Numbered from the stretch's first letter, positions 1 to 8,995 are shown. The stretch: DNA of 64,000 bases from Gp6-AA40 sp032156805 (GCA_032156805.1 JALDXQ010000002.1:1-64000); one strand, 5' to 3'. Notes: generated from the letters alone by a model not told the origin. Program-made: numbers and translations.

Positions 1-21
1 GCCGATGATGTGAATGGGCAC

Positions 22-113
22 GACTCTGGACTCTGGACTCTCGGCTCTGGGCTTTCGGCTCCTGGCCTGGCTCGTCCGAGAGCCGAGGCTGAGAGCCGAG
101 AGCCGAGAGCCGA
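22..113. repeat. Imperfect inverted repeat of a CTCTCGGCT-like unit
   Basis: The left arm (about 23-61) carries copies of CTCTGGA and CTCTCGGCT. The right arm (about 77-113) carries the reverse complement, GAGAGCCGA, repeated. The two arms can fold into one long imperfect hairpin. It ends two bases from the topA stop codon, so it could act as a topA terminator or mRNA stabiliser. A related sequence occurs at 19173-19243. Confidence 0.7.
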
Positions 114-115
114 TC

Positions 116-2836
116 TTACGCCCCTACAGCCTTCCGTCGCGGACGTGCGGCCGACGCCGATGCCTTGACCGCCCGCGGCCGGGCGCGGCCTCGTCGCGGA
201 GCCGGGGCCGCATCTCTCCTTGCGGCAAGCAACTCGGCCGCCTGCGCGTAGGTCAGCGTCTCGGGAGCGGTCGTCTTGGGAATCGAGGCGTTGGTCGTGC
301 CGTCGGTGACGTACGGACCATAGCGCCCGGCAAGGATCTTCAGTGTCGTGCCGTTCTCCGTCAGCTCGCGAAGTACCTTCTTCTGAGCGGCCGGCCGCCG
401 ACGCGACTGCTTTGGTGCACGAAGCAACGCCAGCGCGGCATCGAACGAGATGTTGAACACATCGTCTTCCGACTCGAGCGATCGGAAATCGTCGCCGTGC
501 TTCACGTACGGACCGAAGCGACCGAAGTTGGTCGTGATCGGCTCGCTGTCGTCCGGGTGAATGCCAACCACACGCGGCAGCGAGAGCAGCTTCAGAGCTT
601 CCTCGAGCGTCACCGTGGAGTCGGTCATCCCCGCCTGAAGCGACGCGCGCTTCGGCTTCTCCGCCTTCTGTCCCTTGCCCTTGGCTTCCGGCGTCTCCCC
701 GAGCTGAACGTAGGCGCCGTATCGCCCGTTCATCACGTAGACGTTGTAACCGGTCGCTGGATCGACACCCAGAGTCCGTGGCCCCTCGGCCTTTGCGCGC
801 ACGAGCTCGAGTGCCTTGTCGACCGTCAGGTCGGCGGGCGCGACATCTTCCGGGAGCGAAGCCGTCCGGCCCGGGCCACCCTCGGCAACCTGCACGAACG
901 GCCCGAAGCGCCCGATGCGGACGCGCACGGCGTCACCGCTCTCGGGATCGACGCCGAGATCGAGCACCGGGTAATCGGCCTTCTCAGCCCCGTGCTCGAC
1001 CGCCGGCAACAGGCCGCGATGCTTGCGATCGCCGTAGTAGAACTCCCTCAAAAACGCGATCCATTCGCGCTCGCCGCGCGAGATCTCGTCCAGGTCGTCT
1101 TCCATTTCCGCGGTGAAGTCGGTTTCGACGAAGTCGCCGAAGTGTTCGCGCAGCAGCTTGGTGACGGCAAACGCCGTGAAGCTCGGAACGAGCGCCTTCC
1201 CCTGCCGGAAGACATAGCCACGCCGCACGATCGTGGCGATCGTCGGCGCGTAGGTCGACGGACGTCCAATGCCGAGCCGCTCGAGTTCCTTGATGAGCGA
1301 GGCTTCCGTAAACCGCGCCGGCGGGACTGTCTCGTGGCGCTTCGGCTCGGCACCCACCAGCGTGACCGAGGTGGAACCATCTCGATGAATGCGGTCGCCC
1401 ACCTTGCACTGCGGAAGGATCGCTTCCTGTTCTTCCAGTTCCGCGGCGGGATCGTCGCTGCCCTCGACATAGGCGCGACGGAAGCCGGCAAACTCGATCG
1501 CCTTGCCGCTTGCCGTGAAGAACGCCGTCTCTCCATCCGGACCCTTCGCCGAGATCTCGAGCGTCGTCCGCAGCACGCGCGCATCGACCATCTGCGACGC
1601 CATCGTGCGCTTCCAGATCAACTCGTAAATCCGCAGGTCGTCGGGATCGAGCGCGCCTTCGAGCTGGCTCGGCGCCAGGCGGAAGTCGGTGGGGCGGATC
1701 GCCTCGTGCGCTTCCTGCGCGTTCTTGACCCGGGTCTGATAGCGGCGCGGGGCGTCGTAGTACTCGTCACCGAACATCTCTCGAATGACACGCGCCGATT
1801 CGTTGATCGCTTTGTCGGACAGTGTCGTCGAGTCGGTTCGATGGTAGGTGATGAGACCTTCCATCTGGCCGTTGCCGACGTCCACGCCCTGAAACAGCCG
1901 CTGCGCGACCTGCATCGTCCGCTCGGTGGAGAACCCGAGCTTGCGGCTCGCTTCCTGCGTCAGCGTCGACGTGGTGAATGGCGGGGCCGGCCGCTCCACG
2001 CCAGGCTTCTGCTCGACGTTGGTGACCGTCCAGGGAACGTTGGCGCGAACCGACTCAACGAGCCGCTGCGTCGTCGGCTGATCGAGCAGGCGCACGCTCT
2101 GGTTCTTGAGCGCGCCGGTCTGCGCATCGAAGTCCTTGCCACTCGCGATGCGCTGCTCGTCGATGCGAACGAGCGTCGCGACGAACTCGCGGCCCTCGCC
2201 CTTCATCGACGCTTCGATGTCCCAGTACTCCGCGGAACGGAACGCGCGGCGCTCTTCTTCGCGCTCGACGATCAACCGTACGGCAACGCTCTGCACGCGT
2301 CCGGCGCTGAGCCCGGTCTGCACCTTCTTCCACAACACCGGCGACAGCGTGTAGCCGTACAACCGATCGAGAATGCGCCGGCTCTCCTGTGCACGAACGA
2401 GGTTCTCGTTGACGTCGGACGGATTGTCGAGCGCTTCCTTGACCGCGCTCTCGGTGATCTCGTGGAAGACGATCCGACGCACCGGGATTCGCGGCTTGAG
2501 GACCTGCGTCAGGTGCCAGCTGATCGATTCACCTTCACGATCGGGGTCGGTGGCCAGCAACAACTCCGACGCTTCCTTCAGTGCGGTCTTGAGGTGGGCA
2601 ACCTGCTTGCGCTTATCGCTGGGCACGACGTAGTACGGCGTGAAATCCTGCTCGACGTCGACACCGAGCCGCCCCCAGTCCTTCGCCTTGATCTCCTTCG
2701 GGACGTCCGATGCGGACTCGGGGAGATCGCGAATGTGACCGTAGCTCGCCTCGACCCGGTACTTGTTTCCCAGGAAGCGGCCGAGCGTTTTGGCCTTTGC
2801 GGGCGACTCGACGATTACGAGCGGTTTTGCTGCCAT
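116..2836 (-). CDS. topA: DNA topoisomerase I (type IA)
   Basis: Relaxes negatively supercoiled DNA by transient single-strand cleavage. The 906-residue protein opens with the TOPRIM motif IVESPAKAKT, and the acidic DPDREGE cluster is at residues 97-103. The catalytic tyrosine is Y331 in GLITYHRTDS. The C-terminal third has four repeats with a GR(F/Y)GxYV core (for example GRFGPFVQ, GRYGAYVQ, GRFGPYVK, GRYGPYVT) in place of Cys4 zinc fingers. The frame is open for 25 more codons upstream, but MAAKPLVIVE at 2836 fits the family N-terminus and avoids overlapping dprA. It lies 46 bp downstream of dprA on the same strand, a common bacterial pairing. Confidence 0.97.
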   Translation of the reverse strand: MAAKPLVIVESPAKAKTLGRFLGNKYRVEASYGHIRDLPESASDVPKEIKAKDWGRLGVDVEQDFTPYYVVPSDKRKQVAHLKTALKEASELLLATDPDREGESISWHLTQVLKPRIPVRRIVFHEITESAVKEALDNPSDVNENLVRAQESRRILDRLYGYTLSPVLWKKVQTGLSAGRVQSVAVRLIVEREEERRAFRSAEYWDIEASMKGEGREFVATLVRIDEQRIASGKDFDAQTGALKNQSVRLLDQPTTQRLVESVRANVPWTVTNVEQKPGVERPAPPFTTSTLTQEASRKLGFSTERTMQVAQRLFQGVDVGNGQMEGLITYHRTDSTTLSDKAINESARVIREMFGDEYYDAPRRYQTRVKNAQEAHEAIRPTDFRLAPSQLEGALDPDDLRIYELIWKRTMASQMVDARVLRTTLEISAKGPDGETAFFTASGKAIEFAGFRRAYVEGSDDPAAELEEQEAILPQCKVGDRIHRDGSTSVTLVGAEPKRHETVPPARFTEASLIKELERLGIGRPSTYAPTIATIVRRGYVFRQGKALVPSFTAFAVTKLLREHFGDFVETDFTAEMEDDLDEISRGEREWIAFLREFYYGDRKHRGLLPAVEHGAEKADYPVLDLGVDPESGDAVRVRIGRFGPFVQVAEGGPGRTASLPEDVAPADLTVDKALELVRAKAEGPRTLGVDPATGYNVYVMNGRYGAYVQLGETPEAKGKGQKAEKPKRASLQAGMTDSTVTLEEALKLLSLPRVVGIHPDDSEPITTNFGRFGPYVKHGDDFRSLESEDDVFNISFDAALALLRAPKQSRRRPAAQKKVLRELTENGTTLKILAGRYGPYVTDGTTNASIPKTTAPETLTYAQAAELLAARRDAAPAPRRGRARPRAVKASASAARPRRKAVGA

Positions 2837-2882
2837 TTCCGACGTATGCCTTGTTTTGGTTCTCGCGATGACACTAACACGT

Positions 2883-3902
2883 TCAGAACGAGCGCACGAA
2901 TCGGCCGCCACCTGAGCGCCTGATGAACCCGCGCAGCTCGAGATCGAGCAGGCGCGGCAGGAGACGCTTGGGTTCGAGGCCGGATAGCGCCGTCAGCTCG
3001 TCCACATCATAGGGCTGCCCAGGCGCCATGTTCTGAATCAGGTAATCGCCAGAAGCCATACCGTTACAGCCAGTTATCCGCTGTTCCGCGACAGAACCTG
3101 CATGGCCCAACCAGCGCAGTTCCCTTACGATATCGTCCGCAGTCTCCACGATCTTTGCGCCGTCCCGCAGCAGGGCATGGCCACCTTTATTCCGGCCGCT
3201 GAGCACATTGCCCGGCACGGCCATGACCTCACGCCCCTGTTCCAGCGCGCACGAGGCGGTGATGAGCGACCCTGACTTCTCCGACGCCTCGATGACGACG
3301 ACCCCGAGCGACAGACCGCTGATGAGGCGATTTCGCATCGGGAAATGATGCGGGAGCGGCGGGGTGCCAGGCGGAAACTCACTGAACAGCAATCCGTCGC
3401 GAGCGATCTCATTCGCCAGATCGACATGCTCCGTCGGATAGACGCGGTCAAGACCCGATCCGAGTACGGCGATTGTGCGTCCTGTTTGAAGCGCCGCACG
3501 GTGGGCCACTGAGTCCACGCCGCGCGCAAGGCCACTCACGATCGTGATGCCTGACGCGGCGACATCAGCTGCAAGCCTGGCGGCTGTCTCAATCGCTACA
3601 GCCGAAGCCGCGCGTGAGCCCACGATCGCAATCGCGGGCGGCTCAGCGACAGCCAGCTGCCCCCGATACCACAGCACAGGAGGAAGGTCTGTCAGCGTGG
3701 CGAGAGAAGTCGGAAAAACGGAGTCATTCCAGGCGACGACCTGAATTGCCTCACGTTGAGCACGTTCGCGCACCAGACGTGCGCGCTCGAGCAGCGGGGT
3801 CGCTTGCTCGAGCAGGACCGGGTCGTTTCTGAGCCGTTCGGTGAGGTTGATCCTGGAGAGACTCCCGATGAGGGATAACGCGACGGCGTGATCGAGTGTC
3901 AT
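2883..3902 (-). CDS. dprA: DNA-processing protein DprA
   Basis: Rossmann-fold protein that loads RecA on incoming single-stranded DNA during natural transformation. The 339-residue product has an N-terminal helical region. The DprA core follows, with IVGSRAAS, IVSGLARGVDSVAH, a lone GSGLDRVYP and SGSLITAS. A C-terminal winged-helix-like segment comes last (PYDVDELTALSGLE). The ATG at 3902 is chosen over an upstream in-frame start because AGGAG lies about 8 nt before it. A TATAAT-type promoter sits about 55 bp upstream. Probably co-transcribed with topA. The window also has a ComF-like gene (8265-8978), but no com uptake machinery is present here. Confidence 0.95.
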   Translation of the reverse strand: MTLDHAVALSLIGSLSRINLTERLRNDPVLLEQATPLLERARLVRERAQREAIQVVAWNDSVFPTSLATLTDLPPVLWYRGQLAVAEPPAIAIVGSRAASAVAIETAARLAADVAASGITIVSGLARGVDSVAHRAALQTGRTIAVLGSGLDRVYPTEHVDLANEIARDGLLFSEFPPGTPPLPHHFPMRNRLISGLSLGVVVIEASEKSGSLITASCALEQGREVMAVPGNVLSGRNKGGHALLRDGAKIVETADDIVRELRWLGHAGSVAEQRITGCNGMASGDYLIQNMAPGQPYDVDELTALSGLEPKRLLPRLLDLELRGFIRRSGGGRFVRSF

Positions 3903-3958
3903 GCACAACTCCTCGCGGCCAGCGTGGCCGAAGGCGTGCACCCATCCCGATGTCGCGA

Positions 3959-3988
3959 ATTATAGGCGGTGCCCTCCTCGAATCGCAA
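3959..3988 (-). promoter_or_regulatory. Predicted sigma70 promoter for dprA-topA
   Basis: On the minus strand, TTGCGA (3988-3983), an 18-nt spacer and a perfect TATAAT (3964-3959). It lies about 55 bp upstream of the chosen dprA start. Confidence 0.6.
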
Positions 3989-4108
3989 CGAGGCAGCGAA
4001 AAACCGTGGACAGTGGCGGGGGCGGCGTCCGGAATTGCCTGCAAAGCGCACGCTTTTGCGTGGTACATGCCTTGCTCCGCCCACCTAAGCTCTTGATCGG
4101 TAAACTAC

Positions 4109-4138
4109 TTGCACCTTGCAAGACCGAGTGACTATATT
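4109..4138 (+). promoter_or_regulatory. Predicted promoter for the TPR-lipoprotein pair
   Basis: TTGCAC (4109-4114), an 18-nt spacer and TATATT (4133-4138). The -35 box lies inside a palindrome, CTTGCA-CCT-TGCAAG (4108-4122), that could be an operator. The implied transcript start (about 4145) leaves a very short leader before ATG 4152. Confidence 0.5.
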
Positions 4139-4151
4139 GAGGCCACCTCCA

Positions 4152-4508
4152 ATGCGTACTCCCGCCGTCTCGATGGCCCTGCTTCTCCTCGCGCTCGCGA
4201 CCGTCCCGCTCCAGGCGGACGCACGCTCGGACGCGAAGAAACAGGTCGAGTTCGGGATCGCGGTCGCGCAACGCGGGCTCTGGCGCGAAGCGATCTATCG
4301 CTGGGAACGAGCGGCGCAAATCGATCCGAGCTACGCCCCCGCACACAACAACCTGGCCATCGCGTATGAACATGAAGGCGATCTCGCGAAAGCGCGCGCG
4401 GCGTATGAACGGGCGCTCGAGCTCGAGCCCGGTAACGCCCTGATCAAGCAGAACTACGAGCTGTTCAGAGAAATCAATGATCGCACGACCCGTCAGAGCG
4501 CTCAGTAG
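4152..4508 (+). CDS. Small secreted TPR protein
   Basis: The 118-residue protein has an N-terminal signal peptide (MRTPAVSMALLLLALA, probably cut near QADA). Two tetratricopeptide repeats follow, about residues 35-105, with signatures AIYRWERAAQIDPSYAPAHN and ARAAYERALELEPGN. TPRs mediate protein-protein contacts, so a periplasmic scaffold role is plausible, but no partner is identified by sequence. The ATG at 4152 is favoured over an upstream start because the signal peptide then begins at the N-terminus. No clear ribosome-binding site is visible. Its last 32 bp overlap the following lipoprotein gene, suggesting translational coupling and a joint envelope function. Confidence 0.8.
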   Translation: MRTPAVSMALLLLALATVPLQADARSDAKKQVEFGIAVAQRGLWREAIYRWERAAQIDPSYAPAHNNLAIAYEHEGDLAKARAAYERALELEPGNALIKQNYELFREINDRTTRQSAQ

Positions 4509-5229
4509 TCTCGTCGTGGTTCTGCTGGCGGCAGCCTGCACGAACTCCTTCGAGATCCCGATCGAAACGCCCATTCGTCCCAAGCTGGATGTGGCGGCCT
4601 TTCAGCGCGTGCTCGTTGCCGGGTTCATCGCCGGTGGCACCGAGGACGTGGACGGTAACCTTGAAACCACGCGCCTGCTGCGCAGCCAGTTGCGAACGAA
4701 GTCACAGCTCCGCGTGATCGATTCGGATGTTCTCCCGCTCGCCGACGTCGCATCGGAAGGACGTGATTCCGGCGGTGCAGCCACCCAGCCTCCGCCGATC
4801 AAAGAGGAGAAGGATCTCGAGGCGTACGAACATGTGTTCGCCAACGTCGAGTACTGGAAAAAGATCGGGGAGGAATATCAGCAGCCGCTGATCGTGACGG
4901 GCACGGTGATGTTCACTCCGCTGCAGCGCAACAGCATCGTCCAGCGCGAGCAGGAAGTGTACGACTCGTTCGGCCGTCGTCGCGTGGTGCCGGTGCGCAC
5001 GTACATGGAGCGCAAGGGCTTCAGTCTCGATGGCCGCTTCATCTTCATCGACGGCCGGAGCGGAGCCACGCTGCACTCGGAAAGCTTCGGCGAGCAGATC
5101 CTCTACAACGCGAATCAGACGACGCCCGCGTTGTCGTCGTATTTCGAGTTGATGGATCGGCTCATCCCGACCTTCCTCAGCACGCTCAGCAGCCAGACGA
5201 TCAAGGGCACACGAATCCTGCTGCAGTAG
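4477..5229 (+). CDS. Conserved lipoprotein of unknown function
   Basis: A 250-residue protein with a lipoprotein signal: a short basic N-terminus, a hydrophobic core and the lipobox LLAAAC, which makes the cysteine near residue 21 the lipidated residue. The mature part has alternating strands and helices, with conserved-looking segments RVLVAGFIAGG and ILYNANQTTPALSSYFELM, and no motif I can tie to an enzyme. The RVLVAGF stretch resembles the first strand of TolB-like or curli-assembly (CsgG)-like periplasmic lipoproteins, but this is weak. It overlaps the TPR gene by 32 bp and is followed by an intrinsic terminator, so the two form a bicistronic unit. Confidence 0.75.
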   Translation: MIARPVRALSSLVVVLLAAACTNSFEIPIETPIRPKLDVAAFQRVLVAGFIAGGTEDVDGNLETTRLLRSQLRTKSQLRVIDSDVLPLADVASEGRDSGGAATQPPPIKEEKDLEAYEHVFANVEYWKKIGEEYQQPLIVTGTVMFTPLQRNSIVQREQEVYDSFGRRRVVPVRTYMERKGFSLDGRFIFIDGRSGATLHSESFGEQILYNANQTTPALSSYFELMDRLIPTFLSTLSSQTIKGTRILLQ

Positions 5230-5283
5230 GATTCGGTCGGTCGGCGGCCCCGCCGCTACGTCGGTTTTGAGTCGGATGTGTAG

Positions 5284-5309
5284 AGGCGGGCTATTTCAGC
5301 CCGCCTTTT
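5284..5309 (+). terminator. Intrinsic terminator after the lipoprotein gene
   Basis: Perfect 9-bp stem AGGCGGGCT / AGCCCGCCT (5284-5292 and 5298-5306) with a 5-nt ATTTC loop, followed by TTT. It separates the lipoprotein unit from the rplU run. Confidence 0.85.
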
Positions 5310-5336
5310 GCGTCTCGCGCCGCGATCTGCTAACCT
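5308..5336 (+). promoter_or_regulatory. Possible promoter for rplU
   Basis: TTGCGT (5308-5313), a 17-nt spacer and TAACCT (5331-5336), starting in the T-run of the preceding terminator. The -10 box is a weak match. It is the best candidate in the short gap before rplU. Confidence 0.35.
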
Positions 5337-5351
5337 CAATAGGTTGTGCGG

Positions 5352-5681
5352 ATGGAGGAAATGCCCGTGTACGCGATCGTTCAGGCCCGTGGGCGCCAAT
5401 TGAAAGTCACACCGGGAGCGGTCATCGAAGTCGATGGCACACCGGGAGAAGCAGGGTCGCCGTTCACCTTCGAGCAGGTCCTGCTCGTTGAGAAGGATGC
5501 GGGCGACATCGTTGCCGGCGCGCCCTACGTTGCCGGCGCCAAGGTGGTCGGCGTCGTCGATGGTGAAGCGCGCGGCCCGAAGATTCGCGTCTTCAAGAAG
5601 AAGCGACGCAAGGGGTTCCGCAAGACGCGCGGTCATCGCAGCATCTTCACGCGCGTGCGCATCACCGAGATCGTTGCGTAA
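5352..5681 (+). CDS. rplU: 50S ribosomal protein L21
   Basis: Large-subunit ribosomal protein that binds 23S rRNA. The N-terminal strand VYAIVQARGRQ matches the family opening (YAIVxxGGKQ). The basic C-terminal segment KIRVFKKKRRKGFRKTRGHR is the typical rRNA-binding tail, and the usual HRQ(x)FT region appears as HRSIFTRVRITEI. Starts at 5346 (GTG), 5352 and 5361 are all in frame. The GGAGG just before 5361 is only 2 nt away, too close to serve it, so 5352 is used here with some doubt. It is followed by rpmA as in most bacteria. Confidence 0.93.
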   Translation: MEEMPVYAIVQARGRQLKVTPGAVIEVDGTPGEAGSPFTFEQVLLVEKDAGDIVAGAPYVAGAKVVGVVDGEARGPKIRVFKKKRRKGFRKTRGHRSIFTRVRITEIVA

Positions 5682-5746
5682 GAAGTTGTCAGAGCACGCC
5701 ACGCGCTGGGCGGGCGATCTGACTCGACTCGCCAAGGACTAGATCA

Positions 5747-6004
5747 ATGGCTCATAAAAAAGGTCAGGGCAGCTCACGCAACGGCCGCGACAGCAATTCG
5801 CAGCGGCTCGGCGTGAAACGCCACGACGGCAATCTCGTCACCGGCGGATCCATCCTCGTGCGGCAGAAGGGCCGCCGCTTCGAGCCCGGCCTGAACGTGG
5901 GGCTCGGCAAGGATCACACGCTCTACGCGAAGGTGGACGGCAAGGTCCGCTTCGAGGATCACGGTCAGCACGGCCGCAAGATCTCGATCATTCCTGTCGA
6001 ATAA
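5747..6004 (+). CDS. rpmA: 50S ribosomal protein L27
   Basis: An 85-residue ribosomal protein whose flexible N-terminus reaches the peptidyl transferase centre. MAHKKGQGSSRNGRDSNSQR and the following GVKRHDG match the family closely, and GSILVRQKG and the GxGKDHTLYA segment are also present. There is no N-terminal extension of the kind cleaved by a dedicated protease in Firmicutes. It lies 65 bp after rplU and 75 bp before obgE, the classic rplU-rpmA-obg order. Confidence 0.97.
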   Translation: MAHKKGQGSSRNGRDSNSQRLGVKRHDGNLVTGGSILVRQKGRRFEPGLNVGLGKDHTLYAKVDGKVRFEDHGQHGRKISIIPVE

Positions 6005-6079
6005 CAACTCACCGGGCCGCGCCCGCTCTCCTCGCCAGCCGGGGAGCCGGTGCCCGGAGAGTTGGCGTCAGCCAGTCCT

Positions 6080-7171
6080 ATGTTCGTCGACGAAGTCGAC
6101 ATCCGCGTCATCGCCGGATCGGGCGGCAACGGCTGTCTGAGTTTTCGCCGCGAGAAGTTCGTCCCACGCGGGGGGCCCGACGGCGGGGATGGAGGGGCCG
6201 GCGGCTCCGTGTACGTCAAGGCCATCGCGACCAAGAACACCCTCGTCGACTTCCGCTATCACCCCGAGTTCAAGGCCCGCCGCGGTCAGCACGGTCAGGG
6301 CTCCAATCGCACGGGAAAGACCTCTTCTGATCTCGACGTCACGGTCCCGGTCGGCACACTCGTCTACGACAAGAGCGACGGCGACCAGCGCCTGCTGGCC
6401 GATCTCGCCGAGGAAGGCCAGCGCGTCCTGGTTGCGCGTGGCGGACGCGGCGGACGCGGGAACGCACGGTTCGTCAGCTCCACCAATCGTGCCCCGCGGC
6501 GTACCGAGCCGGGTGAAGACGGGGAGGAGAAGTTCCTTCGCCTCGAGCTGAAGCTGCTCGCCGACGTTGGACTCATCGGGTTTCCCAACGCCGGGAAGTC
6601 CACACTGATCTCGCGAATCTCCGCGGCTCGCCCCAAGATCGCCGACTATCCATTCACCACGCTCGTCCCGAACCTCGGAGTGGTGAGCCTGAGTGGCGAT
6701 CGCAGCTTCGTCGTCGCCGACGTCCCTGGATTGATCAAGGGTGCGCACGAGGGACACGGGCTCGGCGACCGTTTCCTGCGTCACGTCGAACGCACCAAGG
6801 TGCTGGTGCACCTGGTCGACGTGTCCGGTGCCTCAGGGCGAAACGCCGTGGAGGACTTCGATACGATCCAGCAGGAACTGACGCTCTTCGATCGTCGTCT
6901 TGTCGAGAAGCCGCAGATCGTCGCGGCCAACAAGATGGACGCGCTCGACGATCCGGACGCGCTCGAGCGGCTGACGAAACATGTTCGCGCGCGCAAGCTT
7001 CCGATGATGCAGATCTCAGGCGTGCGAGGAGATGGTCTTCCCGAGTTGCTGGAAGCCGTGTGGCGTGAGATTGCCCGCGCGCGCGCGGCTGAGACCGAAG
7101 CGGAACGTGAGCAGCCCGCGTCACAGGAGATCGACTTGATCACACCGTCGCGCACGCGACGCGATGCATGA
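6080..7171 (+). CDS. obgE: GTPase Obg/CgtA
   Basis: Essential ribosome-associated GTPase acting in 50S assembly and stress control. The 363-residue protein has the glycine-rich Obg fold first (VIAGSGGNGCLSFRREKF, then PDGGDGGAGGSVYV). A G domain follows, with G1 GFPNAGKST, G2 TTLVPNLG, G3 DVPGLIKGAH and G4 NKMD. It ends soon after the G domain with a short charged tail, so the C-terminal OCT extension is absent. MFVDEVDIRV at 6080 is the family N-terminus, and a GTG 30 bp upstream is less likely. The stop overlaps the nadD start by ATGA. Confidence 0.96.
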   Translation: MFVDEVDIRVIAGSGGNGCLSFRREKFVPRGGPDGGDGGAGGSVYVKAIATKNTLVDFRYHPEFKARRGQHGQGSNRTGKTSSDLDVTVPVGTLVYDKSDGDQRLLADLAEEGQRVLVARGGRGGRGNARFVSSTNRAPRRTEPGEDGEEKFLRLELKLLADVGLIGFPNAGKSTLISRISAARPKIADYPFTTLVPNLGVVSLSGDRSFVVADVPGLIKGAHEGHGLGDRFLRHVERTKVLVHLVDVSGASGRNAVEDFDTIQQELTLFDRRLVEKPQIVAANKMDALDDPDALERLTKHVRARKLPMMQISGVRGDGLPELLEAVWREIARARAAETEAEREQPASQEIDLITPSRTRRDA

Positions 7172-7839
7172 GGGCCGCAGGCAGGATCGGAGTCCTCGGC
7201 GGGACATTCGACCCGATCCATCTTGGCCATCTCGACGCCGCGGAAGCCGCGCGAACAGCGCTGCAGCTCGACGAAGTGTGTCTGCTGCCCTCTCACGATC
7301 CACCGCACCGAAGTGCGAGCCCGATGGCCAGTGCGTTTCATCGCTTCGCCCTCGCCACGCTGGCTGTTCAGGGCCTGCCCGGCTATCGCGTCTCGGACAT
7401 GGAGTTGACGCGATCCGGTCACTCCTATACGGCAGACTCGCTGCGGACGCTCCACGCGGCGGGCTGGAAGCCGTTGCAGATCTTCTTCATTCTCGGCGCG
7501 GATGCCTTCGCAGAAATTGCGACGTGGCGAGAGTTCCCGGCGGTACTGGATGGGGCGCATTTCGTGGTGATCGCGCGCCCCGGCACCGGCCTCGACGAGG
7601 CGGCGGCGCGCACGCCCGCACTGCGTGACCGCCTGCACCACGGCGGACAGGTCCTGCCCGAGGACGGGAAAACCCGAGTGATTCTCGTCGAGGCTCGTAC
7701 GCGTGACATTTCGTCCACGATGATCCGGACGCGGCTGAGCGCCAACCAACCGATCGATGACCTGGTGCCAGCCGCCGTCGCCAGGCACATCGTGATCCAT
7801 CATCTTTATGGAGCGGTAGGCGAGTTGCATGGCGACTAA
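7168..7839 (+). CDS. nadD: Nicotinate-nucleotide adenylyltransferase
   Basis: Transfers AMP from ATP to nicotinate mononucleotide to give deamido-NAD, a late step of NAD synthesis in the cytoplasm. The 223-residue protein has the nucleotidyltransferase signature GGTFDPIHLGH near residues 11-21. The second signature is DISSTMIRTRL in the C-terminal third. DPPHR and the FILGADAFAEIATW segment are also typical of NadD. The start ATG overlaps the obgE stop (ATGA) and the 3' end overlaps rsfS by 11 bp, so the three are translationally coupled. Confidence 0.95.
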   Translation: MRAAGRIGVLGGTFDPIHLGHLDAAEAARTALQLDEVCLLPSHDPPHRSASPMASAFHRFALATLAVQGLPGYRVSDMELTRSGHSYTADSLRTLHAAGWKPLQIFFILGADAFAEIATWREFPAVLDGAHFVVIARPGTGLDEAAARTPALRDRLHHGGQVLPEDGKTRVILVEARTRDISSTMIRTRLSANQPIDDLVPAAVARHIVIHHLYGAVGELHGD

Positions 7840-8239
7840 GGCGCGCAAAACAAAAACCAGTCGGGCGGGCGATTCCAGGAAGCCTCGCCTGCCGAAGGAT
7901 GTTGCGACGGCGGTTGCGGCCGTGTGCGAGAAGAAGGCGGAGGACGTGGTCGTCCTCGACCTGCGCAAGACCGGTGGCTTCACCGACTATTTCGTCATCT
8001 GTACCGGCGCGAATGCCCGGCAGATGACGGCCATCGCCGATTCGGTGCAGGACCTGCTGAGGCAGTCGCTCGACCAGCGGCCGGCGCTCGCTGAGGGTGT
8101 CGATAAGTCGGAATGGATCCTGCTCGACTACTTCAACTTCGTGGTCCACATCTTCAGCCGCGAGTGCCGGGCGTTCTACGGTCTCGAACGCCTCTGGGGC
8201 AATGCCGAGCGACAGGAGATCAGCGACGAGAAGCCCTAG
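7829..8239 (+). CDS. rsfS: Ribosomal silencing factor RsfS
   Basis: Binds L14 on the 50S subunit and blocks subunit joining when nutrients run short. The protein has 136 residues. After a basic 25-residue N-terminal stretch, the family core reads ED(V)VVLDLR, GFTDYFVICTGANARQ, EWILLDYFNFVVHIF and FYGLERLWG. The order obgE-nadD-rsfS is widespread in bacteria. The gene starts inside the 3' end of nadD. Confidence 0.95.
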   Translation: MATKARKTKTSRAGDSRKPRLPKDVATAVAAVCEKKAEDVVVLDLRKTGGFTDYFVICTGANARQMTAIADSVQDLLRQSLDQRPALAEGVDKSEWILLDYFNFVVHIFSRECRAFYGLERLWGNAERQEISDEKP

Positions 8240-8264
8240 CCACTGACGGCAGCTATCGTGCCGC

Positions 8265-8978
8265 ATGCCCTTCGAGGCGCCGCACGTGAACCGGACGCTC
8301 GCCTACGCCATCGATGCGCTCGTTGCCGTCGTCCTCGCCCCGCGATGCACGGCCTGCAGCACCCCGCTCGAATCTCCTACACGCGGTCCCGTGTGTGAGG
8401 CCTGCTGGATCCAAGTCGCGTGTTCACCGCCGCCACCACACGCCGGCAGCCAGGCAGGTTCCATTGATCGATTGACGTCTGCCGGCCGCTACGAGGGCGC
8501 TCTGCGCCACATCATTCACGCCTTCAAGTACGAGGGGCGGCGTACGCTCGCAGTCAGGCTGGGCGGCTTGATGCGCCAGGCGGGATCGGATTCGCTATCG
8601 GATGCCGACTGCGTGGTGCCGGTGCCGCTCCATCCATGGCGTCGCTTGACGAGGGGGTTCAACCAGGCCGCAGACCTCGCCGTCCGCCTTGAACGACCGG
8701 TGGTCCATGCGCTATGGCGAAGGCGTGCGACGGCTCCGCAGACAGGCCTGACGGCCGTCAAGCGCCGGCGCAACGTGCGAGGCGCCTTCACCCTCTCGCC
8801 GCTGCTCTCGCATCGCGTACGCGACCACATGCTGACCGATCGCGTCGTCGTGCTGGTCGATGATGTGAGAACTACCGGTGCGACGCTCGAGGCGTGTGCG
8901 CGGGTGTTGAAACGCGCGGGTGCGCGTGAAGTTCGCGGACTCACGATCGCCGTCGCGGAGTCACCTGAGAAAGCGTGA
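8265..8978 (+). CDS. ComF-family phosphoribosyltransferase-like protein
   Basis: A 237-residue ComF/GntX-type protein. A Cys4 zinc-binding segment opens it (CTAC around residues 30-33 and CEAC around 45-48). The phosphoribosyltransferase fold follows, with the PRPP-binding loop VVLVDDVRTTGATLEAC near residue 200. VVPVPLHPWRRLTRGFNQA is the usual family block, whose third residue onward often reads PLH..R...RGFNQ. ComF proteins help convert incoming DNA to single strands during transformation. With dprA nearby the link is suggestive, but the rest of the uptake machinery is not in the window. It follows rsfS by 25 bp. Confidence 0.88.
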   Translation: MPFEAPHVNRTLAYAIDALVAVVLAPRCTACSTPLESPTRGPVCEACWIQVACSPPPPHAGSQAGSIDRLTSAGRYEGALRHIIHAFKYEGRRTLAVRLGGLMRQAGSDSLSDADCVVPVPLHPWRRLTRGFNQAADLAVRLERPVVHALWRRRATAPQTGLTAVKRRRNVRGAFTLSPLLSHRVRDHMLTDRVVVLVDDVRTTGATLEACARVLKRAGAREVRGLTIAVAESPEKA

Positions 8979-8995
8979 GCGGGGCCCTTCGTCGC

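Noticed and set aside
14..2923. A very long open frame on the plus strand opposite topA
   Set aside because: The minus-strand product has complete topoisomerase I motifs. The plus frame gives Arg-rich low-complexity protein and is an effect of high G+C.
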